From positions 108,901-172,900 of the forward strand of contig NZ_MORL01000008.1 in the NCBI RefSeq assembly GCF_001870735.1: DNA of 64,000 bases, written 5' to 3'. Below, piece after piece: positions 23,866-34,000 of the stretch. The DNA comes from Arsenicibacter rosenii (lineage in GTDB: Bacteria > Bacteroidota > Bacteroidia > Cytophagales > Spirosomataceae). The notes under the pieces were generated by a model, which saw only the letters and a program-made list of their open reading frames with translations, searched no databases and was not told the DNA's origin. The translations under genes and the position numbers were made by a program. The first letter of the stretch is position 1, and the number at the start of each line of letters is the position of its first letter.

Positions 23866-26064
23866 TTATAAATTCCGCGACAGATAATCCGTGTATTGTG
23901 TGTAGAGCAGCAGCGACGTGGTGCCGCTATAGGCCACGCCGTGAGCACCCGGCGGATAAATCCGCAGATCGGCGTCCTTACCGGCATCTTCGAGCGCATT
24001 CATCAGCTGGAATGTATTGCGCACATGCACGTTTTCGTCCATTGTCGAGTGGGCAATAAACATTTTACCGGCCAGATTTTTAGCGTAGGTAGTTGAGGCA
24101 CTCGCTTTATACTTCTCCTCATTTTCAGGCATCAGACCCATGTAGCGCTCGGTATAAATGCTGTCGTAGAGCCGCCAGTCGGTCACCGGTGCACCGACCA
24201 GCGATACCTTAAAGACGCCCGGATGCGTCAGCATAGTGTAGCTGCTCATGTAGCCGCCATAGCTGTGTCCGCGGATACCGATGCGGGTGCCGTCGATCCA
24301 CGGCAACGTTGCCAGGTATTTTGCGGTTTCGGCAAAATCAAGGCTTTCATATTTACCGAGTTGTTCGTACACGATTTTCTCAAAATCGCGGCCGTAGCCC
24401 CCGCTCCCCCGGTTGTTGACGCTCACAATCACATAACCCTGCTGAGCCAGCCACTGGTGCCAGCCACCGGTATTAAACTCATTGTAGACCGATTGCGCGC
24501 CGGGGCCACCGTAAATATCTACCAGCACCGGATATTTCTTCGAGGCGTCGAAGTCGATCGGCTTGACAATCGAAATGTCAATTTTCTGACCATCCGACGT
24601 GGTAAAGCTTGCTAGTTCCTTCGGCGCATAGGTATGCGTGCCCAGATACTCCGTTACGCGGCTGTTGGTTTCCAGCGACTTGATTTTTGTCCCTTTGGTA
24701 TCCCATAGTTCTACCTGCGTCGGCGTCGAGACGTTGGAGTAGCGATCGATGTAATATTGCCCGTTCGGCGAGAAGTTGACCGCATGTTTACCGGCCGTAT
24801 TGGTCAGCCGGCGGCGGTTTTTGCCGTCGGCATCAACGACATACAACTGGCGTTCCAGCGGTGAAACCTCCGTTGAGGTATAGTACACCTTCTTAGCTTT
24901 TGCGTCGATGTGGTGTACATACGTCACCTCCCAATTACCCTTTGTCACCTGATTCAGCAGCTTACCGGTGTAGTCGTAACGGTACAGGTGGGCATAGCCA
25001 TCCTGCTCCGATACCCGGTAAAACTCCTGCACGCCCGCCGGGAAGTAGAAATAATGCATGATACCGGCGAAGAAATCAAACACATCCACCCACGCTTTCG
25101 AGGTTTCTTCCATAATCTGCCGAGCTTCGCCGGTGCGGCCGTTCGCCATGAAGAGTTTCAGGTGATTCTGCTTCCGGTTCAGGTGAACAAGCGCCAGCTG
25201 ACCTTCCTGCGAGGTCCAGTAAATCCGGGGAATGTAGCCGTCTCCTAAATCAACCTTCATCCATTGCTTCGTGCCGTTGGCAACCTCAATGACGCCGATG
25301 CGTACCAGCGGATTGGCATCGCCCACGCGCGGATAAGGCAGCGAGTCATATTTTTCGTCGAAGCCTTTGTAGTCGGTCATGCGATACATCGGAACCTGCC
25401 GCTCATCCGACTGCCAGAAAGCAATGAACTTGCTGTCGGGCGACCATTCCCACGCTTGTGCCAGGCCGAATTCTTCTTCGTAGGCCCAGCCAAACCGGCC
25501 GTTATAAAACGCAGGTTTGGCATCGGTGGTCAGGCGCGTTTCTGTCTGCGTCGCAAAATCAAATACGAACAGATCACCGCCCCGCTCATAGCCGACCTTC
25601 GTGCCATCCGGCGATAATTCGGCCGTTTGAGCATCTTTGGCGACCAGCTTCAGGCTCTTCCCGGCAACCGAATACACATAGTAGTCAGAAATGCCTGACC
25701 GCCGCCAAACCGGCCGGAAGTTGCTTTGGAATACCAGATTTTTTGAGTCTTTCGACCACTCAAATGACACGTACCGGAAGCGCTCGGTGGTGCCGGGAAA
25801 CGTCAGTTGACTGCCATCGAACACGACACTCTCCTGCTGGTCTTTCGGCGAAAACGATTTGATCACATTTTGTCCTTCGATGTAGGAAAAGCGGTTACCG
25901 CCGTCGATCCAGTTTACACTGCGCGGGCCGCTGGCACCGGACAACTGACCGCCCGACGTCAGGGCCTGTTGAAGGGAGGTATACCGTTGTTTTGTCTGGG
26001 CAAAGGAGGCGACAGGGATCAGCAGCAGTAAAGCGATCCATATCAATCGGGTGTTGTGTTGCAT
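23866..26064 (-). CDS. Dipeptidyl peptidase IV-type S9 serine peptidase
   Basis: A 732-residue exported peptidase that releases N-terminal dipeptides. The start at 26064 gives the signal peptide MQHNTRLIWIALLLLIPVASFAQ; the longer frame begins with TTG. The N-terminal beta-propeller carries the double-Glu motif in WAYEEEFGLAQAWEWSPD, which holds the substrate amino end in DPP IV. The C-terminal alpha/beta hydrolase has the nucleophile in RGHSYGGYMS, Asp in STMDENVHV and His in PPGAHGVAY. Length is normal for Bacteroidota DPP IV. It likely acts in the periplasm on peptides. Confidence 0.93.
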   Translation of the reverse strand: MQHNTRLIWIALLLLIPVASFAQTKQRYTSLQQALTSGGQLSGASGPRSVNWIDGGNRFSYIEGQNVIKSFSPKDQQESVVFDGSQLTFPGTTERFRYVSFEWSKDSKNLVFQSNFRPVWRRSGISDYYVYSVAGKSLKLVAKDAQTAELSPDGTKVGYERGGDLFVFDFATQTETRLTTDAKPAFYNGRFGWAYEEEFGLAQAWEWSPDSKFIAFWQSDERQVPMYRMTDYKGFDEKYDSLPYPRVGDANPLVRIGVIEVANGTKQWMKVDLGDGYIPRIYWTSQEGQLALVHLNRKQNHLKLFMANGRTGEARQIMEETSKAWVDVFDFFAGIMHYFYFPAGVQEFYRVSEQDGYAHLYRYDYTGKLLNQVTKGNWEVTYVHHIDAKAKKVYYTSTEVSPLERQLYVVDADGKNRRRLTNTAGKHAVNFSPNGQYYIDRYSNVSTPTQVELWDTKGTKIKSLETNSRVTEYLGTHTYAPKELASFTTSDGQKIDISIVKPIDFDASKKYPVLVDIYGGPGAQSVYNEFNTGGWHQWLAQQGYVIVSVNNRGSGGYGRDFEKIVYEQLGKYESLDFAETAKYLATLPWIDGTRIGIRGHSYGGYMSSYTMLTHPGVFKVSLVGAPVTDWRLYDSIYTERYMGLMPENEEKYKASASTTYAKNLAGKMFIAHSTMDENVHVRNTFQLMNALEDAGKDADLRIYPPGAHGVAYSGTTSLLLYTQYTDYLSRNL

Positions 26065-26108
26065 GAAGGTATTTAGTCTAAGCAATCACCAAATTTAGTA
26101 AAAAGAAA

Positions 26109-26138
26109 CGCCCGCTGTGTCGTCTGACACAGCGGGCG
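26109..26138 (-). terminator. Terminator of the Cys-rich secreted protein gene
   Basis: A perfect 13-bp GC-rich stem (CGCCCGCTGTGTC / GACACAGCGGGCG) with a 4-nt loop. On the minus strand it is followed by TTTCTTTT. Confidence 0.8.
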
Positions 26139-26167
26139 CTCCGGAAAGGTGTTTATAGCCTGATATA

Positions 26168-27250
26168 TTATTTACATCCCTGGCCGTTTACCACAAACGT
26201 AACGACTTTCGATGTAACTTCTCCGCACTCGTTTGCCGCACTAACAGTAACAGTATAAGTACCTGGCTTTTTAATGCCATTGATGTTCATCAAATAAGGC
26301 CCGGGTTTACGGTAAACGCTGGAAAAGACATAGTTATCCGGTCCGGTAATGACCGCCATGCTACCGTAAGCCGGCAGCCGGAGATTGATCGGGCAGTTTG
26401 TTGCGCTCAATGTATTGACTACCAGCGTACTTAACGCATTTACCGGCTCCGGCGTACAGCTACAGTCTTTCACAGACATTGGCGCATTTTCCTCACAGCC
26501 TTCAGCGATTACAAACCAATCTGAAACAGGAGGTAAATTATCATCCGATTCGGCTATAGCAGAAGGAGGCGCATCATATCCTTCAAATATCATCCAAATA
26601 CCCAGGTAGACGATTATTTTGCTGTTATCTTCTTTTAAGAGTAATGGTCTGCCAAGAAATGAACCAATCTCATTATATTTACCACTAATCGAGCTACATT
26701 CTGAAACCACTTGCCGGCATATGGGAGCGGGTATAGGAGCACACGTTGTTTCCGCAAATGTCAGGCTTGCAGGTGCATCTGCCTCTCCACAACCATTGGT
26801 TATATTAACCCACCCCTCCGTAGGCATTACGTCTGAACTTGAAGGGTTAAAATACCATTTTTCATCATCATCCCCGAAAATATACCACCCCGGTTCGGTT
26901 GCATTAGGTTGATACTCGATAATGGCCCCACCTTCGGTATTGCCAAAATAAAGCTGAGTGCCGTCATCATCGACAAATCCTAGTGTGTATATACCATCAA
27001 TATCACCGCAAGGCACTTTTACATCATAGCATTTTTTGGTGAATGCCACCTTATTTCTTGTCGACAGATTACTGTTGGCTTGCTGTCGGCTAAATTTCGA
27101 CGAGAGCCCTTTCTTTTTCATTCTCTCAAGCAGATTTTGCCGGTTCGTTCCGCTCGTCGTCTGCTGCGCAACCAGCGTGTGTGTCATCAGACACAGGAAA
27201 ATAACAGAAGCTACCATTGTAGCTCTGATAATAGTACAATTTTTAAACAT
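26168..27250 (-). CDS. Cys-rich secreted protein with a duplicated ~95-residue unit
   Basis: A 360-residue exported protein; the signal peptide ends LVAQQ. I do not recognise a named family. After a basic linker (30-72) come two related units. The first (74-170) contains GIYTLGFVDDDGTQLYFGN, EPGWYIFGDD and EGWVNITNGCG. The second (178-265) contains GKYNEIGSFLGRPLLLKED, WMIFEGYD and SDWFVIAEGCE. Each is bounded by Cys residues and has Gly-x-Tyr / Trp / Gly-Cys positions in the same order. Residues 280-359 form an Ig/PKD-like beta domain (PGTYTVTVSAANECGEVTSKVVTFVV). It is slightly more AT-rich than its neighbours and lies at the end of the secreted-protein cluster. Confidence 0.7.
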   Translation of the reverse strand: MFKNCTIIRATMVASVIFLCLMTHTLVAQQTTSGTNRQNLLERMKKKGLSSKFSRQQANSNLSTRNKVAFTKKCYDVKVPCGDIDGIYTLGFVDDDGTQLYFGNTEGGAIIEYQPNATEPGWYIFGDDDEKWYFNPSSSDVMPTEGWVNITNGCGEADAPASLTFAETTCAPIPAPICRQVVSECSSISGKYNEIGSFLGRPLLLKEDNSKIIVYLGIWMIFEGYDAPPSAIAESDDNLPPVSDWFVIAEGCEENAPMSVKDCSCTPEPVNALSTLVVNTLSATNCPINLRLPAYGSMAVITGPDNYVFSSVYRKPGPYLMNINGIKKPGTYTVTVSAANECGEVTSKVVTFVVNGQGCK

Positions 27251-27520
27251 AGGTATAGTGAAAGGTTGACAGAAGAATACCCCAAGAACCTTTTTTGTAG
27301 ATTAAATAATGCACTTTCAGGTTCTATATTGGCATAAAAATAAATCAACCTAATACCATAAGCTACAACTTACATACAAAGTCCACGAAACCCTTGTTTT
27401 TGTTAGCAAAACCCTATTTTTTGTACATAAAAACATTCCTTACTTTTTCATCTTCCAGTTTTAACAAACAAACACTTTATCATTCAATGTAAAGCTACTA
27501 CTGAAGGGTTAGCCGTTACA

Positions 27521-28363
27521 TCAATCCCGCAACCAGAGCTTCTGCGCGAATGTCTGTTGCTTATCAGGCCGGCTAACTGACAGAATCAGAAACGAATCAG
27601 CGGCGTTTGTCAGTGAGAGAGCCTTACCGGCCAGCACATCCGCCCGCTCCGAAAAAGACTGCATTACCTTACCAGTCAGTGTAGTAATCTGGACTGTCAG
27701 CCGCTCAGAGCGGTCGAATCCCTGCAGAAACAGCCGGAAGACACCGGACGGGCTCGGATTAGGATAGGCCACTACCCGTACAGACGGTTCCAGCGCCGTA
27801 CCCAGAATGGCCGACACCAGTTTTCCTTCGTCCTTAACGTCAAGTTTGGGCGGACTCAAATCCATATTGAGTAAATTCTTTCCCTTGTCATCGGCCATAT
27901 AGCTTGAAAAATCGCCGCCTTTCATGCCCGGTTTAGCGGCTGACGGGTCTTTCTGCGTATCAAACAGCCGTACCCCTTCGATATACCCTTGTGGAAGCGT
28001 AAAGTCAAACAGCAGGAATTCATCCCCGGCGACCAGATCGACCTTTCCGCCCTGGGTTGTAAACCCGTGAAAATCAACACCCGGAACCGCTTCGGGAGCG
28101 AAAACACGGGAGTTATCCGACCAGACGCCGATGTTGGTACTCCGCGCCGACACCGACTGGTCTGCTACTTCTGCCGGCAACACAACCGAGACCTGCGAAG
28201 GCCCCCAGGCAAACTGGTTTGCCGAAAAATTGGGGCGGGCAAATACTGCATACCGGTTTTGCTCTGCGTTAAAAGCCATCCGCAACACAATTTTAGGCTG
28301 GGCAACCGCATACAGGCTACACAACCAGGCGACTACTACTAAGCCAATAAGATTTTTTTTCAT
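27521..28363 (-). CDS. Secreted protein: surface module plus T9SS type A sorting tail
   Basis: A 280-residue exported protein with signal peptide ending AVAQ. Residues 23-170 form the same module as the 28949-29542 protein: WGPSQVSVVLP, WSDNSRVFAP, VDFHGF, EFLLFDFTLPQGYIEGVRLFD, and GGDFSSYM. Residues 196-280 are a T9SS C-terminal signal: VRVVAYPNPSPSGVFRLFLQG, TVQITTLTGKVMQSF, ending in AQKLWLRD. The protein should therefore be exported across the outer membrane by type IX secretion and held on the surface. It is the only one in the cluster with a clear T9SS tail. Confidence 0.8.
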   Translation of the reverse strand: MKKNLIGLVVVAWLCSLYAVAQPKIVLRMAFNAEQNRYAVFARPNFSANQFAWGPSQVSVVLPAEVADQSVSARSTNIGVWSDNSRVFAPEAVPGVDFHGFTTQGGKVDLVAGDEFLLFDFTLPQGYIEGVRLFDTQKDPSAAKPGMKGGDFSSYMADDKGKNLLNMDLSPPKLDVKDEGKLVSAILGTALEPSVRVVAYPNPSPSGVFRLFLQGFDRSERLTVQITTLTGKVMQSFSERADVLAGKALSLTNAADSFLILSVSRPDKQQTFAQKLWLRD

Positions 28364-28381
28364 GGTCTAACCGGTTTTATC

Positions 28382-28861
28382 TTATCGAATCTTATGCGCC
28401 ACGACCGGCACACAAACGGGCGCACAATCGATCACATGCACCGCCAGCGGCGTAGAAATAGCCAGACAACTGGCCGTCACATCCGTAATCAGGCTGGTTT
28501 GATCGGCTGTCAGGTGCTGAATGGTCTGATCATCGGAGTAGGTAACGGCATAAATGCGGTATTCGCCCACACTTAGCGCCGTCGATGTAAATACGGGTTC
28601 CGAAGCAACCTGTACAATTTTTCCGGCCAGGTCGGTCAGGGCGTATCGGGTCTGCACCCCTGTTCCTCCGCTGCCACCCACGGCCTGAAAGGCAATCGGC
28701 TGGCCAATCTGTACATATCCCGGGAGAACAGCTACCCTCTGTTGCCGGACGGGCTGCATCTGTTTACTGATAATAGCCATGGACGGGCTGAAAGGCTGTA
28801 CTGCTGTGGCGGCGTATGCCCCGGGCACAGCCAGTGATAAAAAATATAAGCTCGCTTTCAC
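28382..28861 (-). CDS. Small secreted protein of unknown function
   Basis: A 159-residue protein with a signal-like start (MKASLYFLSLAVPGAYAATA). The only usable start for it is GTG; an in-frame stop lies 6 codons upstream. The middle (LPGYVQIGQPIAFQAVGGSGGTGVQTRYALTDLAGKIVQVASEPVF) looks like a single Ig-like domain. The C-terminus has three Cys (TASCLAIS, IDCAPVCVPV). I do not recognise a family. It lies 18 bases upstream of the gene with the T9SS tail, in the same transcript direction. Confidence 0.65.
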   Translation of the reverse strand: MKASLYFLSLAVPGAYAATAVQPFSPSMAIISKQMQPVRQQRVAVLPGYVQIGQPIAFQAVGGSGGTGVQTRYALTDLAGKIVQVASEPVFTSTALSVGEYRIYAVTYSDDQTIQHLTADQTSLITDVTASCLAISTPLAVHVIDCAPVCVPVVAHKIR

Positions 28862-28948
28862 GATGTTTTTCCAGTATCATACGAAACATAAACGAATCAA
28901 TCTTTTATTCACAAAAGCGATGGCCTCACCATCGCGGCAACGTCTGTC

Positions 28949-29542
28949 TCAGCGAATCCACTGTAAGGCAGGCGCTTCCAGATTACAGGCATTTGAACAG
29001 GAGGGCGACGCCGGACCGTAGTTGGTGCCGTAGTAGTTGTTCTGTCCCAACAGATCGTTACCGTCGTAGGTATAGTTCCGGAAATCGCCGCCCGAGGTCT
29101 GGGCCGAGGGATCCGGGTCGACACCGTTGATAAACAGCCGGATACCGGCCAGACACCCGCCACCAGGGACGGTAAAAGTAAACAGCAACACCTCGGTTCC
29201 CGCCGTGAGGTCAATAGCCGCGCCGGTCGACCCGATTCCGTGAAAATCCAGGGCGGGGGCGGCTGCCGGCGCATATAACCGTGAATTGTCAGACCAGTTG
29301 CCGGCCGCGACTGCCGTGACAGTAAGCGCCGCATTACTCAGCGCGGCCGGTGCCACGATGGTAATCTGTGAGCTGCCCCACGGAAAGCCCGCCCGCGAAA
29401 ACCCGGTTGTTGGCCGGGCATACACTTCATAGCGGGATAACGAGGTATTATATTTCAGTGTTAAATCGATCTGATTCTGCGCCCGTACACCTAAGCCGCT
29501 CATGATCAAACAACAAACAATCAGCAGTCGGATAATAGCCAT
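28949..29542 (-). CDS. Secreted single-module protein (N-terminal surface module only)
   Basis: A 197-residue exported protein; MAIIRLLIVCCLIMSGLGVRAQ is the signal peptide, so the start is 29542. The mature part is one copy of the cluster's N-terminal module: IDLTLKYNTSLSRYEVYARP, WGSSQITIVAP, NWSDNSRLYAP, LDFHGIG, TEVLLFTFTVPGGGCLAGIRLF, and GGDFRNY. It has no tail domain. The order of features (strand, [WS]xDNS/NNTTVRAP, aromatic-F-G, LFTF, Cys-Gly) matches the N-terminal modules of the larger cluster proteins. It starts 32 bases after the stop of the 29575-31008 gene. Confidence 0.75.
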   Translation of the reverse strand: MAIIRLLIVCCLIMSGLGVRAQNQIDLTLKYNTSLSRYEVYARPTTGFSRAGFPWGSSQITIVAPAALSNAALTVTAVAAGNWSDNSRLYAPAAAPALDFHGIGSTGAAIDLTAGTEVLLFTFTVPGGGCLAGIRLFINGVDPDPSAQTSGGDFRNYTYDGNDLLGQNNYYGTNYGPASPSCSNACNLEAPALQWIR

Positions 29543-29574
29543 AATGTATTGTTTATACGGAAGGTACGCCCGCA

Positions 29575-31008
29575 CTAATTTGGAATCTGCTCAACAAAAA
29601 AGGTAAAATTGTACAGCTTAGCACTGTTTAACAGGTAATTAGTCAATAAGTTTGTAAAGATTGTCTGGCTATCGTTGCCGACTGCCTGATAACTTACCTT
29701 ACCATTCATATTGACATCCCCGTAATAGTAGCCGACCGCACTGTTGTAATTGTACAGCTGATTAACCGTATTGCCGGGCGCGGTCAGTACTTCGGTAAAA
29801 ATGGTGTTCAGGTCGGTCGTAAGACCGGTATAGACCACCTTGCCGTCGTGGTTGGCATCACCCGCCCAAAGGGCATTTTTACCGCCGACCGATACCATTT
29901 CATAGCCGTTGTAGTCGTAACCGTTAGCGGTTGTGCTCCAGACATTCGCCGCTGCCAGTGTGGTAAAATCAACGGAACTGATGGTGGCCGACAGCGTTTG
30001 CGGGCTAGCGGTCATTACACCGAGGTGATTCCGGTGTTTAATACTGACGTAAAAACTGCTTCCTGACAGGCCGGTAAAACTCAGCGGCGATGTGCCGTCG
30101 GCCGGCGATACCACATCACCATCCCGTTGCACAAGTGCTGACCGGGTTGCCACTACCGCAGACGTATTGGCCGGATTCCGTAGTTCAACCAGAACCCAGT
30201 CAACAACCGCGTCGGCTCCCGTTACTGTCGTTACGGTTGCCGGTGCCGTTTCATTGCCCCCTCCGCCGGTCTGGTTAAAACGCGTACTAACGGTCGATGA
30301 ATAAGGCGTCGTCAGCGGCAATACCCCGTTTGTTCGCAGGTCGTCGCGCATCAGCCCGTCCGACGTACCGGCGAGTGCTCCCTGTAACAACGCTTTTACC
30401 CGCAGCGTCACGGTTGATGGTGTTTCGCAGTTTGCCTGTCCGGCATTGTAGTTGCCCAGCCAGGCATTGTATAAAGTCGATCCGTTACGGAACCCCAGGG
30501 CGGTCAGGTCATTCCCGACGTTAATGGTCTGTACCGGCGGATTGGGCCGGAAGGGGTCCGTACTTGTCCAGATTTCGACGGCTCCCGGGCAGGCCCCTGA
30601 ACTCTGGAAAGTAAACAAGACCGTCTCCTGGGTGCTGCTATACGGTATCTGAGGCGTATTCGGGGTTAATCCAAAAATAAAGTAATCATACCCCGGACTC
30701 TGCGACGGAGCCCGGACCGTGGTATTATTGGACCACTGCCCGTTTACACTCTGCACATTGGTGATGTTGAGCCGGCCCGCCAGCCCGACAATTGTTACCT
30801 GCCCGCTGTTGGTAATCTGTTCGGCCCCGGTCAGTGTCACTGTGCTGGACAGCGAAACCTGATACGTAACCTTATCTGCCAGCAGTCGGACCGCATAACG
30901 GATGCCCTGTTGTGCTAAAGCCGGCACATGGCCTGCCAGCAGAAAAAGCAGGCATACCATTAGCCTGCCCATTCCTCTTCTTATCGTTCTGTTATCTATG
31001 CCACTCAT
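29575..31008 (-). CDS. Secreted protein: N-terminal beta module plus dockerin-like paired Ca-loop tail
   Basis: A 477-residue exported protein with signal peptide ending PALAQ. Residues ~34-190 are the N-terminal beta module (SGQVTIVGLAG, WSNNTTVRAPSQSPGYDYFIFGL, TVLFTFQSSGACPGAVEIW). Residues ~200-370 are a conserved Bacteroidota module (LMRDDLRTNGVLPLTTPYS, DAVVDWVLVELRNP, ALVQRDGDVV, HRNHLGVMTA). The last ~100 residues carry two DxNxDG-type loops, WAGDANHDGKVVY and YGDVNMNGKVSYQ, each followed by a helix (IFTEVL, IFTNLL), like type I dockerin repeats. It ends VEQIPN. Its upstream neighbour, 31069-36324, has the same beginning and end with Ig repeats between them. Confidence 0.78.
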   Translation of the reverse strand: MSGIDNRTIRRGMGRLMVCLLFLLAGHVPALAQQGIRYAVRLLADKVTYQVSLSSTVTLTGAEQITNSGQVTIVGLAGRLNITNVQSVNGQWSNNTTVRAPSQSPGYDYFIFGLTPNTPQIPYSSTQETVLFTFQSSGACPGAVEIWTSTDPFRPNPPVQTINVGNDLTALGFRNGSTLYNAWLGNYNAGQANCETPSTVTLRVKALLQGALAGTSDGLMRDDLRTNGVLPLTTPYSSTVSTRFNQTGGGGNETAPATVTTVTGADAVVDWVLVELRNPANTSAVVATRSALVQRDGDVVSPADGTSPLSFTGLSGSSFYVSIKHRNHLGVMTASPQTLSATISSVDFTTLAAANVWSTTANGYDYNGYEMVSVGGKNALWAGDANHDGKVVYTGLTTDLNTIFTEVLTAPGNTVNQLYNYNSAVGYYYGDVNMNGKVSYQAVGNDSQTIFTNLLTNYLLNSAKLYNFTFFVEQIPN

Positions 31009-31068
31009 ATCGTGTCTTCGCTGAGAATAATTGCCGGACCAGCCCGCAGGCCGGTCCGGCAGTGAATA

Positions 31069-34000
31069 TTAAGGAATCTGCTCCTCCACAATGTACGTTG
31101 CCAGGAAACTTAGGTTTGCCGGATACAGCAGGACCGTCGCGAAAATGACCTGTAAGTCATTGTCAGCTCCCTGGTATTTCAGCAACCCGTCGAGGTTAAC
31201 GTCACTGGTCAGGTATTTCTGCACGATGTAAGTCGGCACAAAACTCTGATTACCGGAGTCCAGGAAAACCTGGCTAAACACGACACTGAGGTCATTGTTG
31301 CTACCCTGGTAGATAATCTGCCGCTTCAGCGAACCCGACACATTATCAGCCCCGTTGGTATTACCCGGCCACAAGGCCCTGATGCTATTGATGGTCTGCT
31401 GTGCATTTGTCCCATATACCGTTGTAGCCGGACTGGTAAAGTCAACCGTAGTAGCCGTACTGGTTAGCGGTACGGTAGCAGCAGTCATCACCCCCAGGTG
31501 GTTCCGGTGCCGGACAACAACGTAATAGTCCCCCGCCCCGACACTGAACCGTAGCGGCGACACCCCGTCGACATCCACCACATCGCCATCGCGCTGCAAC
31601 AAGGCCGATTTGGTAGCGATTACCGTTGTATTGCTCGACGGCGAGCGCAGTTCAACAAATACCCAGTCGACAATGGCATCATTACCGGTTACGCTCAGCA
31701 CGCTCCCCGTTGTTGTTTCGCCCCCGCCGCCTACATGCGTAAAGCCGGTACCTGCCAGAGCCGACGATGAATACGGCTCAACCAGCGGTAACAAACTGGC
31801 ACTACGCAGGTTATCCCGCATCAGCGACGTAGCCGTACTATAGGCCCCGCCCAAAATCACTTTCGGGCTGATAACAGCCTGCGGATCGGTTACCACAATA
31901 TTTACGGTTGCCGACACACTCTGGGCGGTTGTGCAGCTTGGCGGCAAGGTACTGTTGGTTGCCGTATACGTCAGGGTATAGACACCGGCAACAGCAAAAG
32001 TCAGCGATCCGGTTGAGGTACCGGTACCGCTTGTTGCCGGTGTAATGCCCGTTGCCGGATTAATAGTCCAGCTCAGCACACCCGGCGAGCCGCCCAGGGC
32101 CGAAATCACGGTCGCATCCCCGATATTGAGCGTAACAGACGATGGCGTTAATGACAGCGCCGCCGGCGTAGTACAAGGCGGATTCAGCGCCGTAAAGCTG
32201 ACCGTTGCCGAAGCCGTTCCGCCTACGTTGGTCACAATGGCCGTAACCGTTTGCGGGCCCGGCGTCAGCGTCAGGGAGGTGCAGGTCCAGTTACCGGCCC
32301 CGCTAACCGTTACGACACAGGCGGCATTACCCGCAGCCAGTACCGTTACACTGGTGTTGGGGGTAGCAGTACCGCTGACAGCCGGCGTCAGATAGGTCGT
32401 GGTATTGGCTACCGGCTCACTGATCGTAATCGCCGGTACCGCCACGGCGGTAAAGCTTGTCGTGGCCGTTGTACTGCCACCGGCATTGGCCGCCACCACA
32501 GTAAGCGTATTGGCTCCCGCAGGGATCGTCAGGGAATTGCACGACCACGAACTACCCACAACGGTTGCAACGCAGGTTTGTCCGCCTGTTGCCAGTACCG
32601 TTACCGTAGAACCGGCCGTTACGGTACCGCTTACCAGCGGCGTTGTGCTGGTTAAACTGTTCGGTCCGGGCGCTGTGATCGCCAGCGTCGGAGCGGCAAT
32701 CGCCGTAAAGGTCGTAGTGGTCGTTGCCTGCCCGCCAACATTCCGGGCAATGGCCGTCAACGTTACCTGACCGGTCAGGGTCAGGGAGTTGCAACTCCAG
32801 TTACCGGCGCCGTCAACCGTTGGCGTACAGGTTTGTCCGCCGGGGGCCAGCAAGGTAACTGCGGCGCCGATGGTTGTTGTACCGCTGACAACCGGCGTCA
32901 GGCTGGTCAGGCTGTTGGGTGCCGGTACCAGTATGGCAATAGTGGGCTGCGCAACAGCGGTAAACGTAGCCGTTACGGTCTGACTACCCACCTCATTAAC
33001 GGTCACGGCGGTCAGCGTAACGGGTCCGGGTGTAAAGACAAAGGAGCTGCAACTCCAGTTACCGGCACCGTCAACGGTTGGCGTACAGGTCTGCCCTCCC
33101 GGTCCGTAAACAGTCAGGCTGGCGAGTGTTGTAACGGTGCCGCTGACCGTTGGTGTCAGGTTGGTCTGTGCATTAGCGGCCGGACTGTTGATGGCCACCG
33201 TCGGCATCACATACACGTTGATCGTTGTTGAGCACGAACCCGTTGCCTGCCCCGATGTAACACTCAGCGTACGGGTAAAGCGCGGGGCACTGCCGTCATA
33301 GGCAAACGGAAGCGTGTAGGAGGTTTGTCCGCTCACGATTGTCTGGGTACTGCTGCCGGTTACGCCGCTGCCTGATACATTCACCGTAACGGTTCCTAAT
33401 AAATTGACCGTCAGCGGCAGGGTTAGCGTTCCCGAAGACGGGGATCCTACCACAAAGGTGCCGCTGGTAGCCGCGCTGGCGCAGTTGCCGAACGTAAAGG
33501 CCCCCGGGCATTGATACGCCATACCGGCCGGAAAATTAACCGTTGCGTTATATTGTGTACAGGTGCGGCCGAATCGGGCGAAGCCATAATAGACTCTGGT
33601 CGTCGATAAAACCCCGACGACCGGAGCTGTCCGGATTTCGATTTCGTCGAACTCTTTTGTTGTCTGGAACTTCAGCTCATACTGGCCGCCGCCAAGCGCC
33701 GACAGACTCAGGAGTCCGGTCGAAATGGCGGTTTCCTGGAGAAATCCCCCCTTGTAGGTATTAATGGTTACAGAACTTACTAATTCGGCCGACACCAGCG
33801 ATGTATTTTCGACCACGAAGCCCGCCATGTCGCCGGCCGGTGCCATCCGGCTGAGCTTAGTACGGATAAAGGCATAGCCTCCCGCCCCAACCGGTAGGGA
33901 TATAGTGGCAAAATTGCTCAGGCTGGCATCCCCTACTGCCGTAGCACTCGTTACCGAACACCCGACACACACCGCGCTGCTGATACCACTGGCGGTTACG

